NCBI GenBank assembly: GCA_001899305.1
Contig: MKWL01000023.1
Coordinates: forward strand, 100,332-164,331
Length of the DNA: 64,000 nucleotides
Source of the DNA: Thiobacillus sp. 0-1251
Lineage (GTDB): Bacteria; Pseudomonadota; Gammaproteobacteria; Burkholderiales; Thiobacillaceae
Reading direction: 5' to 3'
The notes beneath the pieces were generated by a model, which saw only the letters and a list, made by a program, of their open reading frames with translations, searched no databases and was not told the origin of the DNA. Positions 8,909 to 18,400 of this stretch are shown in pieces. A program made the translations under genes and the position numbers. The stretch's first letter is position 1. The number at the start of each line of letters is the position of its first letter.

Positions 8909-9646
8909 ATGTTATCCAAGCTGAATGCAGGATGGTTTGAAACGCCGCTCGGACAGCACTTGCTGTTTCGGGAGCAACGCTATTTCGACCAGGCCGTGTC
9001 GGATGTGTTCGGCTTCAATGCGGTGCAGGTTGGCCTGCCGCAGATCGATTTCCTGCGCAACAGCCGGATCCCGCTGCGTGTGACATGTGCGGTCGAAGCC
9101 CCCGGACGGGTGCAGGCCGATCCCATGTTCCTGCCGTTCGAGAGTCAGTCGCTCGACCTGTTGCTGTTGCCCCACGTGCTGGAATTCAGTTCCAATCCGC
9201 ACCAGGTGCTGCGAGAGGCGGAGCGGGTGCTGCGTCCGGAAGGCCGCCTGGTGCTGGCCGGCTTCAACCCGCGCAGCCTGTGGGGACTGGCGCGCAAGCT
9301 GCAGGGCGGCGAACGCGGTTATCCGTGGAACGGCAGCTTCCTCAACATTTCGCGGGTGAAGGACTGGATGGTGTTGCTGGGGCTCGAGGTGGCGGCGGGC
9401 AGCATGTGCTGCTACCGTCCGCCGGTCAACCGCGAGAACTGGCTGCGCCGTCTGCGTTTCATGGAGCCGGCCGGCGACCGCTGGTGGGCCATGGGCGGCG
9501 GCGTCTATTTCCTGCAGGCGGTCAAGCGGGTGCAGGGCATGAACATCATCCTGCCGCAGTGGACGACGCCGGTGGCGCAGCGCCTGCTGTCGCCCGCGGC
9601 CAAGGTGGTCAATCTCAAACAGTATCGGGTCCGTCGTGAACGCTGA
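8909..9646 (+). CDS. YafS-like SAM-dependent methyltransferase-fold protein
   Basis: Cytoplasmic protein of 245 aa with the late part of the class I methyltransferase fold: acidic segment [16 protein letters not shown], the [20 protein letters not shown] strand and the substrate-cap region. The usual glycine-rich SAM loop (ExGxG) is not obvious; the corresponding stretch reads AVQVGLPQ. This matches the YafS family, encoded between gloB and rnhA in E. coli. The substrate is not known. It overlaps rnhA by 11 bp, so the two are probably translated from one transcript. Confidence 0.75.
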   Translation: MLSKLNAGWFETPLGQHLLFREQRYFDQAVSDVFGFNAVQVGLPQIDFLRNSRIPLRVTCAVEAPGRVQADPMFLPFESQSLDLLLLPHVLEFSSNPHQVLREAERVLRPEGRLVLAGFNPRSLWGLARKLQGGERGYPWNGSFLNISRVKDWMVLLGLEVAAGSMCCYRPPVNRENWLRRLRFMEPAGDRWWAMGGGVYFLQAVKRVQGMNIILPQWTTPVAQRLLSPAAKVVNLKQYRVRRER

Positions 9647-10082
9647 CACCATTTATATCTACAGCGATGGCGCCTGCAAGGGCAATCCGGGCGTCGGCGG
9701 CTGGGGCGCCCTGCTGGTGGCGGGGGGACACCGCAAGGAGATCAGCGGCGGCGAGGCCAACACCACCAACAACCGCATGGAAATGACCGCGGTGATCCGG
9801 GCGCTGGAATCGTTGAAGCGGCCCTCCACGGTCGAAGTCCATACCGATTCGCAATACGTGCAAAAAGGCATCAGCGAATGGATGCCGGGCTGGAAGCGGC
9901 GCAATTGGCGTACCGCCGACGGCAAGCCGGTGAAAAACCAGGACCTGTGGCTGCAACTGGATGCGTTGAGCCAGCTGCATCGCATCGAATGGAAATGGGT
10001 ACGCGGCCATGCGGGCCATCCCGAGAACGAACGCGCCGATGCACTGGCCAATCTGGGCGTGCTGCAGGCACAACAACACTGA
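9636..10082 (+). CDS. rnhA: Ribonuclease HI
   Basis: Endonuclease that degrades the RNA strand of RNA:DNA hybrids (R-loops, primers). The 148-aa protein shows all four acidic catalytic residues: Asp in [11 protein letters not shown], Glu in NRMEMTAV, Asp in HTDSQYV, and Asp in NERADALAN, with the catalytic-loop His in RGHAGHPEN. The basic protrusion ([17 protein letters not shown]) is present. The GTG start at 9636 lies inside the end of the methyltransferase gene. It is followed 11 bp later by dnaQ. Confidence 0.97.
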   Translation: MNADTIYIYSDGACKGNPGVGGWGALLVAGGHRKEISGGEANTTNNRMEMTAVIRALESLKRPSTVEVHTDSQYVQKGISEWMPGWKRRNWRTADGKPVKNQDLWLQLDALSQLHRIEWKWVRGHAGHPENERADALANLGVLQAQQH

Positions 10083-10093
10083 ACATCGAAATC

Positions 10094-10798
10094 ATGCGGC
10101 AAATCATTCTCGATACTGAAACCACCGGCCTCGATCCCAACCAGGGCCATCGCATCATCGAGGTGGCGGCCGTTGAAATGGTCAACCGCCGGCTCACCGG
10201 CAACCATCTGCACCGTTATGTGAACCCGGATCGCGACATCGACGCTGGCGCCATGCAGGTGCACGGCATCACGCCGGAATTCCTGCAGGACAAACCGCGT
10301 TTCGCCGATATCGCGCAGGAGTTCGTCGATTTCATCCGGGGCGCTGAACTCATTATCCACAACGCCCCTTTCGATGTCGGCTTCCTCAACATGGAACTGC
10401 GCTTGCTCGAAATGCCGCTGCTGACCACCTGGTGCGACGGCGTGACCGACACGCTGGCGATGGCCAAGGCCCTGCATCCCGGTCAGCGCAACAATCTGGA
10501 CGCCTTGTGCAAACGCTATGGCGTCGACAATACCGCGCGTACGCTGCACGGCGCCTTGCTCGACTGCGAGTTGCTGGCAGCGGTTTACCTGGCACTGACG
10601 CGCGGCCAGGAAAGCTTGTCGATCGGGCTGGAAGTGCGCGGCGAACGGGCTGCCCAAGCTGCCGCGCGGGTACGTCCCAAGCCCATTCTGTTGCAGGCGA
10701 GCAGCGAAGAGTTGGCTGCACACGCACGCCTGCTCGAAGCCATCGCCGGGGAAAGCAAAGGGGCATGCCTGTGGGCTGAAGGGCAGGAGGGGATTTGA
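10094..10798 (+). CDS. dnaQ: DNA polymerase III epsilon subunit (3'-5' proofreading exonuclease)
   Basis: Proofreading exonuclease of the replicative polymerase. The 234-aa protein begins MRQIILDTETTGLD with the ExoI motif (DTE), followed by ExoII (IIHNAPFDVGFLNMEL) and ExoIII (H...LLDCELLA), that is, a DEDDh nuclease. The C-terminal tail that binds the alpha subunit is present. The ATG at 10094 is chosen because it starts directly at the conserved domain. The 3' end overlaps the next gene by 4 bp (TTGA), possibly coupling it to an unrelated signalling pair. Confidence 0.96.
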   Translation: MRQIILDTETTGLDPNQGHRIIEVAAVEMVNRRLTGNHLHRYVNPDRDIDAGAMQVHGITPEFLQDKPRFADIAQEFVDFIRGAELIIHNAPFDVGFLNMELRLLEMPLLTTWCDGVTDTLAMAKALHPGQRNNLDALCKRYGVDNTARTLHGALLDCELLAAVYLALTRGQESLSIGLEVRGERAAQAAARVRPKPILLQASSEELAAHARLLEAIAGESKGACLWAEGQEGI

Positions 10799-11751
10799 CG
10801 TTTCCCGGGCGGGCGACCAGATGGCGTGCGCTCCAGCGTATCGTTCGACTGGGGGTGGCGTGCGTCTGCCTTGCCATCGTGTCGTCTCAGGCTGTTGCAG
10901 CCCGGGTGGCAGTGTTACTGAGCGACGATGCGACACCTTACCAGGAGGTGTATCAGGTCATCCGTGCCTATCTCGACGATACCCCGCATGAGGCTGTCCG
11001 GGTATATGCCGAGGGATTGACACCCGCTGCGCTGAACGATGCTCGCCTCGTCGTGGCCGTCGGCGTGGGCGCGGCAGAGGCACTGGCCGCACTGCCCGAG
11101 CGCCCCCCTGTGCTGGCGATTCTGGTACCGCGATCGTGGTATCTCAAGACAGGGCGTGCGCGCCTGGGAAGCAGCAGCCGTCGCGGCCTGTCGGCCATTT
11201 ACCTCGATCAGCCCTTCGAGCGCCAGGCACTCCTGATCCGTCTGGCCTTGCCGGACGTGCGGCGCGTGGGCGTGTTATTGAGCGCCGAGCAGAGCAGCAT
11301 GGTGAACGAGTTGGACAGTGCATTGCGCGCACAGGGGCTCAGTCTGGTCTATGCCACGCTGACGCCGGATGAACGCCTGATCACCCCGCTGGAAGCGGTC
11401 TTGACGGAAGCCGATTTGCTGCTGGCACTGCCGGATCCGCTGGTGTTCAACCGCAACACGGCACAAAGCCTTTTCCTGACCTCCTACCGCTACCGCGATC
11501 CGGTATTGGGTTATTCGCGTTCGCTGACACGGGCAGGCGCGCTTCTGTCTTTGCATTCCAGCCCGGCGCAAATCGGCCGTCAGGCCGCCGAATGGATCAG
11601 CAGCGCCATGCAGGGAGGAACGGTACGCCTGCCGCCCCCTGCCTACCCCAGTTATTTCAGCGTTTCGATCAATGATCAGGTGGCGCGTTCGCTCGGATTC
11701 ATCCTGCCGCCCGAAGCCGATCTGGAAAAGCGTTTGGAGGGGAGAAACTGA
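10795..11751 (+). CDS. Secreted ABC-type substrate-binding protein paired with a GGDEF-EAL receptor
   Basis: A 318-aa protein with a signal peptide (about residues 12-36, ending SSQAVAARVAVLL), so periplasmic. The body resembles the ABC substrate-binding fold of the TrpX/PF04392 type: alternating beta strands (VAVLLSDD, LVVAVGVGAAEAL, RRVGVLLSAEQ, ADLLLALPDPLVFN) and a late YFSVSINDQVARSLGF segment in which NDQVARSLG is characteristic. No permease or ATPase lies beside it; instead its stop overlaps the start of a GGDEF-EAL gene by one base. The TTG start at 10795 overlaps dnaQ. I infer it senses a small ligand and signals to the neighbour rather than importing; the ligand is unknown. Confidence 0.75.
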   Translation: MTFPGRATRWRALQRIVRLGVACVCLAIVSSQAVAARVAVLLSDDATPYQEVYQVIRAYLDDTPHEAVRVYAEGLTPAALNDARLVVAVGVGAAEALAALPERPPVLAILVPRSWYLKTGRARLGSSSRRGLSAIYLDQPFERQALLIRLALPDVRRVGVLLSAEQSSMVNELDSALRAQGLSLVYATLTPDERLITPLEAVLTEADLLLALPDPLVFNRNTAQSLFLTSYRYRDPVLGYSRSLTRAGALLSLHSSPAQIGRQAAEWISSAMQGGTVRLPPPAYPSYFSVSINDQVARSLGFILPPEADLEKRLEGRN

Positions 11752-13841
11752 TGGCACGGTCGCTGGGAATACGGGGGCGTGTCATCGGACTGGCCATTGT
11801 GCCGGTAGCCATCATCGGTGTCCTGCTGATGTTCCAGCTCATCACGGGAAAAATCGATGATCTCGACCAGTCTCTGCGCACCCGCGCCCTGGCCATTGCG
11901 CGTCAGCTGGCGCCAGCGGCCGAGTATGGCGTCGCCTCGGGCAATATCGAAGTGCTGCAGACGCTGCTCGAAAAAGCGGCGATCGAGCCGGACGTGCGCG
12001 GCGTGGCGGTGTTCTCCGAAAACGGCCAATGGCTGGCCCAGTTCGGTCTGGGAGTGTGGGCGAATCCGTTGGAAAAACGCATGCCGACCGACCATATCTA
12101 CCAGATTGAATACAAGGACCGGCTGGTCTATTACGCGCCGATCACGCGTACCGAGGTGGCGGTCGACGACTTCAATCCGGGCGGCCGGGCTGCAGCGAAG
12201 GGGGCCCAGACCCGGCTGCTGGGCTGGGTGGGCCTGGACGTGTCGCGTAGTGCCACCATTCGAAGCCAGCGCGAGTCCATCCTGCGCAGCCTGGCGATCC
12301 TGCTGGTCGGTCTGGGCGTCAGCCTGTATCTGGCCTGGCGCATCGGTCGCCAGATTACCCGGCCGATCCTGTCCTTGACCCATACGGTCAGCCGTATCGG
12401 CGAGGGGCATCTGGACGAACGGGTTGACACGAGCGGGCAGGTCGAGCTGGGGGTGTTGCAGCGCGGCGTCAATCACATGGCCGCCCATCTGCAGGCCATG
12501 CAGGACCAGATGCAGGAGAAGATCGATCGGGCCACGGCGCGCCTGATTTATCAGGCCAGCCACGATGCGCTGACCGGGCTGATCAACCGCCGCGAGTTCG
12601 AGCAGCGCCTCGAGCGCACGCTGTTGACGGCTCTGCAGCAAGGCCGCGAACATGCGCTGTGCTACATGGATCTCGACCAGTTCAAGGTGATCAACGATTC
12701 CTGCGGCCATGCCGCGGGCGACGAATTGCTGCGCCAGCTGGCGCTGTTGCTGAAAGGCAATCTGCGCGAACGCGATACCCTGGCTCGCCTGGGGGGCGAC
12801 GAATTCGCGCTGTTACTGGAAAACTGCAGCATTCCGGATGCGTTGGAAGTGGCAGATACCTTCCGCGCCGAGGTACAGCGTTTCCGCTTCAAATGGGGGG
12901 ATCGCATTTTCTCGGTTGGCATGAGCGTGGGCATGGTGGCGATCAATGCCGACAGCGGCACTGCGGCAAACCTGATGTCGGCGGCGGACGCGGCGTGCTA
13001 TGTGGCCAAGGATCGCGGACGCAACCAGATTCACCTGTACGAGAGCCGCGACTCAGACCTGGTGCGCCACCGTGGGGAAATGCAATGGGTGACGCGGATC
13101 CAGCGTGCACTGGAAGAGCACCGCCTGCGTCTGTCGTGGCAGGAGATCCGCCGCGCCGACGGCGTCGTGGAGTCGGTCCGTCATGTCGAATTATTGCTGC
13201 GGATGATCGACGAGGATGGCAGCGAAATCCTGCCGATGGCATTCATTCCGGCAGCGGAGCGTTATTCCATCATGCCGGCCATCGACAGTTGGGTGATCGA
13301 GGAGACGCTGCGTCTGTGCCAGCGTTATCTGGCGAGCAAACGCGAGCGGAATTGCCTGTTTGCGGTCAACCTGTCGGGGGCGTCGTTGAAGGACCCGGCA
13401 TTCCGCCGCATGCTGCTGGCAAGTCTTGACGAGAATCCGGCCTTCGGCCCGCATCTGTGTTTCGAGATCACCGAAACGGCTGCCATCGGCAACCTTGCCG
13501 TCGTCAACGAGTTTATCGAGGCCATGCGTGCGTTCGGCTGCAGCTTCGCGCTGGACGATTTCGGCAGCGGCCTGTCGTCCTTCACCTACCTGAAGAACCT
13601 GAACGTGGATTACCTCAAGATCGATGGCGCATTCGTGCGCGATATCGCCAACAATGCCATTGATCGCTCCATGGTCGAGGCGATTCATCGCATCGGCCAC
13701 CAGATGAACCTGAGAACCGTGGCTGAATACGTCGAATCGGATCAGATCCTGGCGTTATTGCGGCAGATGGGGGTGGATTACGTGCAAGGCAACGGAATTC
13801 ATCAGCCCGAGCCGCTGGAAAACCTGTGCGGCCAGACCTGA
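11751..13841 (+). CDS. Membrane GGDEF-EAL protein with periplasmic sensor and HAMP domain
   Basis: 696-aa cyclic-di-GMP signalling protein. Order: TM1 (9-31), periplasmic domain (32-178), TM2 (~179-197), HAMP (~198-250), GGDEF (~272-430), EAL (~448-690). The active-site GGDEF is intact (348-352) and an inhibitory I-site RxxD (RERD, 339-342) sits five residues before it. In the EAL domain the signature reads VELLLRM (Glu480, Ala replaced by Leu), but the other catalytic residues are visible: NLSG, EITE, DDFGSG, YLKID, AEYVE and VQG. It could therefore both make and degrade c-di-GMP. Directly coupled to the binding-protein gene upstream, as NspS is to MbaA in Vibrio cholerae. Confidence 0.92.
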   Translation: MARSLGIRGRVIGLAIVPVAIIGVLLMFQLITGKIDDLDQSLRTRALAIARQLAPAAEYGVASGNIEVLQTLLEKAAIEPDVRGVAVFSENGQWLAQFGLGVWANPLEKRMPTDHIYQIEYKDRLVYYAPITRTEVAVDDFNPGGRAAAKGAQTRLLGWVGLDVSRSATIRSQRESILRSLAILLVGLGVSLYLAWRIGRQITRPILSLTHTVSRIGEGHLDERVDTSGQVELGVLQRGVNHMAAHLQAMQDQMQEKIDRATARLIYQASHDALTGLINRREFEQRLERTLLTALQQGREHALCYMDLDQFKVINDSCGHAAGDELLRQLALLLKGNLRERDTLARLGGDEFALLLENCSIPDALEVADTFRAEVQRFRFKWGDRIFSVGMSVGMVAINADSGTAANLMSAADAACYVAKDRGRNQIHLYESRDSDLVRHRGEMQWVTRIQRALEEHRLRLSWQEIRRADGVVESVRHVELLLRMIDEDGSEILPMAFIPAAERYSIMPAIDSWVIEETLRLCQRYLASKRERNCLFAVNLSGASLKDPAFRRMLLASLDENPAFGPHLCFEITETAAIGNLAVVNEFIEAMRAFGCSFALDDFGSGLSSFTYLKNLNVDYLKIDGAFVRDIANNAIDRSMVEAIHRIGHQMNLRTVAEYVESDQILALLRQMGVDYVQGNGIHQPEPLENLCGQT

Positions 13842-13856
13842 AGCGCGATGGTCAGT

Positions 13857-14066
13857 TCAGTCGCTCACTCCGAAGCCTGCGTCGACGATGGCCTGCACCA
13901 TGGCGGCGCGCTCAACGCGGGCGGGATCGTATGTCACCCGTGCCTGGCCCGGCGTCAACGTGACAACCGCAGTTTGCACACCCGGCAGGGCTGTCAACAC
14001 CTTGGTGACACTGTTGACGCAGCCGCCGCAGGTCATGCCGGTCACGGATAAAACGATTTCGTTCAT
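13857..14066 (-). CDS. Heavy-metal-associated (HMA) domain protein, CopZ-like
   Basis: 69-aa cytoplasmic metal-binding protein made of a single HMA domain, the ferredoxin-like fold of copper chaperones. The metal motif is GMTCGGC near residues 10-16 (MxCxxC form), followed by the usual VNSVTKVLTALPGV helix and a final GFGVSD. It most likely carries Cu(I) to a P-type ATPase, but no such ATPase is in the window. Convergent with the GGDEF-EAL gene (15 bp apart). Confidence 0.9.
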   Translation of the reverse strand: MNEIVLSVTGMTCGGCVNSVTKVLTALPGVQTAVVTLTPGQARVTYDPARVERAAMVQAIVDAGFGVSD

Positions 14067-14120
14067 GCGCTACCCCAAAAGAAGTTTCAGGGCACGATTT
14101 TATTCCAGTTGAAAAGCAAA

Positions 14121-14145
14121 AGCCCGCGGATTGCGTCCGCGGGCT
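14121..14145 (-). terminator. Rho-independent terminator after flgM
   Basis: A perfect 10-bp GC-rich stem (14121-14130 with 14136-14145) and a 5-nt loop. Read on the minus strand it is followed by TTTTGCTTTT, so it terminates flgM, which ends at 14163. Confidence 0.85.
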
Positions 14146-14162
14146 TGCGATGGGGGCGGAAA

Positions 14163-14471
14163 TCACTTCTTGCGCGGGCGCTTGCGCAGGGTTTCCTTAG
14201 TATGGTCGATCAGGCGGTCGGCCACCACCTCGGCGTCGACCGCAAAGGTCCCGTTGGCCAGTGCGGCCTTGACCGATTCAACTTTGCCCGCATCGGTGAC
14301 GTCGACCGATGCCAGCTGGGACTCGAGCGAGCGGATGCGGGTGCTGGACTCGGTCAAAGTCAGCGAATCGCCGCTGCCAGCGGTGGGGGCTGAGGTTTTG
14401 CCGGCACCTTTGCCCTTGGCTGAAGACACTTTGCTGGCGGCGGGCGGGGTGATGCGCTTGTCGATTTTCAC
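14163..14471 (-). CDS. flgM: Anti-sigma-28 factor FlgM
   Basis: 102-aa regulator that binds and inhibits FliA (sigma-28) until it is exported through the finished hook-basal body. The N-terminus is Lys/Ser/Ala/Gly-rich and disordered, as in the family, starting MKIDKR. The C-terminal sigma-binding part (DAGKVESVKAALANGTFAVD followed by AEVVADRLI) is the typical FlgM signature. A consensus sigma-28 promoter lies just upstream, independent support for the assignment. No flgA, flgN or other flagellar gene is adjacent, so this is an isolated copy. A terminator follows, so it is a single-gene unit. Confidence 0.88.
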   Translation of the reverse strand: MKIDKRITPPAASKVSSAKGKGAGKTSAPTAGSGDSLTLTESSTRIRSLESQLASVDVTDAGKVESVKAALANGTFAVDAEVVADRLIDHTKETLRKRPRKK

Positions 14472-14524
14472 GGGGATTCCTGGTCGCGGGGGTCGATCTT
14501 ATGACTGATTGGGCACTCAATGGT

Positions 14525-14551
14525 TTATCGGCGGCCCGCAGATTTTCTTTA
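14525..14551 (-). promoter_or_regulatory. Sigma-28 (FliA) promoter of flgM
   Basis: On the minus strand: TAAA (14551-14548), 15 nt, then GCCGATAA (14532-14525), the full FliA consensus core (TAAA-N15-GCCGATAA). It ends about 54 bp before the flgM start and overlaps the 3' end of serB by 3 bp. It places flgM in the class 3 flagellar regulon. Confidence 0.85.
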
Positions 14552-15403
14552 GCCACTGCGTCCATTTTCGCCCAGCAGCGGGATCAGGCCGTCCAGACCC
14601 ACCTGATTCAGTGCGTAAGCGGCCTGGGCGCGTACAACGGGCTTCGCGCGGTAGGCAATGCTGATGCCGGCTTCGGCCATCATTTTCAGGTCGTTGGCAC
14701 CATCGCCCATGGCAATGACCTGTCCGCGATCCAGGCCCAGCTCGATGCGCACGCGATTGAGCCAATCGGCCTTGCCCTGGGCGTCGACGATGTCGCCGAG
14801 GACACGGCCGGTCAGTTTGCCGTCGGCCACCTCCAGCGTGTTGGCGGCGGTGTAGTCCAGCCCCAGCCGGGATTGCAGCCGTTCGGTAAAGAAAGTGAAT
14901 CCCCCTGACACCAGCAGGGTCCGGATTCCGGCGGCGCGAATTGCCGCCAACAGGGTTTCCGCCCCCGGCGACAACTGTAGGCGCTCGTCATAGACGCGCT
15001 GCAGGGCCGACTGGTCGAGCCCGGCCAGCAACGACACCCGGCGGCGCAGGCTCTCGGCAAAATCGATTTCGCCGCGCATGGCCGCTTCGGTGATGGCCGA
15101 GACCTGGGGTTTCAGCCCCTGCATGTCGGCAATCTCGTCGATGCACTCGATGGTGATGAGGGTCGAGTCCATGTCCATCACCAAGAGGCCGAAGTCGTCG
15201 ATGTGCCGTCCGGCCGGCACCCAGCCGCAGTCGAGAGAATTTTCCTCGCAAAACGCGGCGACCTCGGCATGCGGCCGGTCGTCGGCGGCCACCAGCCGGA
15301 ACGCGGTGAGCGAAACAGCCTCGATGGCCGTGGCGCCGGTCAGTTTGGCGAGCTGTTTGAGGCTAGGCGTGGGGATGTCGCGTCCCTGGACGATCAGATT
15401 CAT
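14549..15403 (-). CDS. serB: Phosphoserine phosphatase
   Basis: Last step of L-serine synthesis, hydrolysing phosphoserine; HAD superfamily, cytoplasmic. The 284-aa form has an ~70-residue N-terminal regulatory part and then the HAD core: nucleophile motif DMDST (77-81), LLVSGGFTFF (motif II Ser), Lys in the QGKADWLN segment, and GDGANDLKMM (motif IV). The frame is open much further upstream (to 16240) but that part overlaps mfd; the ATG at 15403 starts the protein in the usual place. It begins 8 bp after the mfd stop, so the two are probably cotranscribed. Confidence 0.95.
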   Translation of the reverse strand: MNLIVQGRDIPTPSLKQLAKLTGATAIEAVSLTAFRLVAADDRPHAEVAAFCEENSLDCGWVPAGRHIDDFGLLVMDMDSTLITIECIDEIADMQGLKPQVSAITEAAMRGEIDFAESLRRRVSLLAGLDQSALQRVYDERLQLSPGAETLLAAIRAAGIRTLLVSGGFTFFTERLQSRLGLDYTAANTLEVADGKLTGRVLGDIVDAQGKADWLNRVRIELGLDRGQVIAMGDGANDLKMMAEAGISIAYRAKPVVRAQAAYALNQVGLDGLIPLLGENGRSG

Positions 15404-15411
15404 GCGGTGTG

Positions 15412-18400
15412 CTATTTCAGTAAATTGAACAGGGTAATGACGTTGGCGGCGCGTGCTTCGACGGACGAATTGGCAGTCCAGCGCAGGCGGTTCTCGCCCG
15501 CCAGCTTGATATCGCGCCGGCTCTGGATAAGCTGGATGATGCGGCCCGGGTCGATCGGCGGCTGCGGCACGAACTGCAGCAGGATGCTGTCCGCGTTGGC
15601 GTCCACCTTCATGATGCCGAGCGGCCTGGCGGCCAGCCGCAGGCGGTGGGTGTCGAGCAGCGCACGCGCCGGATCGGGCAGCTGGCCGAAACGGTCGACC
15701 AGTTCCTCCTGCAACTGGGTGAGCGCCTCCGCGTCGTGCACGCTCGCCAGCCGCTTGTACAGTACCAGCCGCTCGTGGACGTCGGGGCAGTAGTCCACCG
15801 GCAGCAGCGCGGGCAGATGCAGGTTGATTTCCGACACCACGCCCAGCGGCTGGTTCATGTCGGGTTCCTGGCCGGCCTTCAGGCTGGCCACTGCGCCGGC
15901 CAGCATGTCGTTGTAGAGCGAGAAGCCGACCTCGAGGATCTCGCCGCTCTGTTTTTCGCCCAGCACCTCGCCGGCACCGCGGATTTCCAGATCCTGCATG
16001 GCGAGATGGAAGCCCGAGCCCAGTTCCTCCATCAATTGAATCGCTTCCAGGCGCTTCTTCGCCTGCGGCGTGAGGGTGCGGTCTTCCTCCACCAGCAGGT
16101 AGGCGAAGGCCTGGTGGTGCGAGCGCCCGACGCGGCCCCTGAGCTGGTGCAATTGGGCGAGCCCGAACTTGTCGGCGCGGTTGATGAGGATGGTGTTGGC
16201 AGTGGGAATGTCGATGCCGGTCTCGATGATGGTGGTGCACAAGAGAATGTCGTAGCGCTGCTGGTAGAAGTCGCGGATCACCTGTTCCAGTTCGCGTTCA
16301 CCCATCTGGCCGTGGCCGACGCGGATGCGCGCTTCCGGCAGCAGCTTTTCCAGCCGCTCGCGCATGGCCTCGATCGTGCTGACCTCGTTGTGCAGGAAGT
16401 ACACCTGGCCGCCGCGCTTGAGTTCGCGCAGCACCGCTTCGCGGATCAGCCCGCCGGAAAACGACTGCACGAAGGTCTTGATCGCCAGCCGCTTTTGCGG
16501 CGCCGTCGCAATGACCGAGAAATCGCGAATGCCTTCGAGCGACATCGCCAGCGTGCGCGGGATCGGGGTGGCGGTCAGCGTCAGCACATCCACCTCGGCG
16601 CGCAGCGCCTTCAGCTGTTCCTTCTGGCGCACGCCGAAGCGGTGCTCCTCGTCCATGATGACCAGCCCCAGCCGGGCGAACTTCACGTCCTTCTGGATCA
16701 GCCGGTGGGTGCCGATGACGATGTCGAGCTTGCCGTCCTTCAGCGCCTGCAGGGCCTCGGCCTGCTCCTTCGCGGTGCGGAAGCGTGACAGCTCGGCAAG
16801 CTTGACCGGCCAGGCCGAGAAGCGGTCGGAGAAATTGTTGAAGTGCTGCTCGGCCAGGAGCGTGGTCGGCACCAGCACCGCCACCTGGTAGCCGCCCATC
16901 ACCGCCATGAAGGCAGCGCGCAGCGCGACCTCGGTCTTGCCGAAGCCGACGTCGCCGCACACCAGCCGGTCCATCGGCTTGCCCGCCTGCATGTCGGCCA
17001 TGACGGCGGCGATCGCGGCGGCCTGGTCGGGGGTTTCCTCGTAGCCGAAGCCTTCGGCGAAGGCCTCGTAGTCGTGCGGCGAGAACTTGAATGCGTGGCC
17101 TTCGCGCGCCGCGCGCAGCGCATACAGGTTCAGCAGTTCGGCGGCCGTGTCGCGTGCGGCCTGCATGGCGCGGCGACGCGCCTTCTCCCACTGGTCGGTG
17201 CCCAGCTTGTGCAGCGGTGCGGCGCCCTCTCCGGCGCCGCTGTAGCGCGAGATCAGGTGCAGGTTGGCGACCGGTACGTAGAGCTTGTCGCCCTTGGCGT
17301 ATTCGAGTTGCAGGAATTCGGTGTCGCCGTCGCCGAGGTCCATGTTGATGAGGCCGAGGTACTGGCCGACGCCGTACTGCGCATGCACCACCGGATCGCC
17401 GGGCTTGAGTTCCGAGAGGTCGCGCAGCAGGTTGTCGATCTGCGTCGCGCGGGCCTCGCGGGCGCGACGGGTTTTCGGCGGGATGGCATAGAGCTCGGTC
17501 TCGGTGATGACGGCGAGCGCGCCGTCGGCCGTGACGAAGCCCTCGGCCAGCGGGCCGTAGGTCAGCAGGATACGGCCGGCCGCTTGCTGGCAGTCGGCCC
17601 AGCCCTCGCACAGCGTGGCGTCGAGTCCGTGCTCGGCAAGGTATTCGTGCAGGGTCTCGCGCCGTCCGGCCGAGGGTGCGACGATCAGCGTCGTGCCCTG
17701 GAAACCATCGATGAAGCCCTGCAGCTTGGCGACCGGGCGGGCTTCGCGGCGATCCACCGAAATGGGCGGAACCGGGCGCGCCAGCCCGGCGCCGGCCTGT
17801 TCCACGTCGAGCCGCGCGTAGGCCTTGGCCAGGCTGAAGAAGGTGTCAGTCGGCAGGAACAGTTCGGCGGGCGGCAGCAGCGGGCGGTCCTTGTCGCCCG
17901 CCAGCAGGCGATGGCGGCCCTGTGCGTCGGCCCAGAACGCCTGCCCTGCCGGGTCGAGTGCACCGTGGCTGACGAAGCGCGTGTGCCTGGGCAGATAGTC
18001 GAACAGCGTCGCCGTTTCGTCGAAGAACAGCGGCAGGTAGTACTCGATCCCGGCCGGCGCCAGACCGTTGCTGACATCCTTGTATAGCTTGGACTTGGAC
18101 GGATCGCCCTCGAAGCGTTCACGGAAATTCTGGCGGAAGCGGGTGATGCCGGCCTCGTCGAGCGGGAATTCGCGCGCGGGCAGCAGGCGTACTTCGTTGA
18201 CCGGATAGATGCTGCGCTGGGTGTCGACGTCGAACGCGCGCAGCGTCTCGATCTCGTTGTCGAACAGGTCGATGCGATAGGGCAGGGCGCTGCCCATGGG
18301 GAAGAGATCGATCAGTCCGCCGCGGATCGAGAATTCGCCCGGTGCGAACACCTGGTTCACGTGGGTGTAGCCGCCCAGCGCCATCTGCGCGCGGAAGGCC

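Noticed and set aside
8909-9646. Pseudogene status of the YafS-like methyltransferase because of the missing SAM loop
   Set aside because: The frame is intact, the overlap with rnhA is kept and the same loop is divergent in YafS proteins, so it is a family trait rather than decay.
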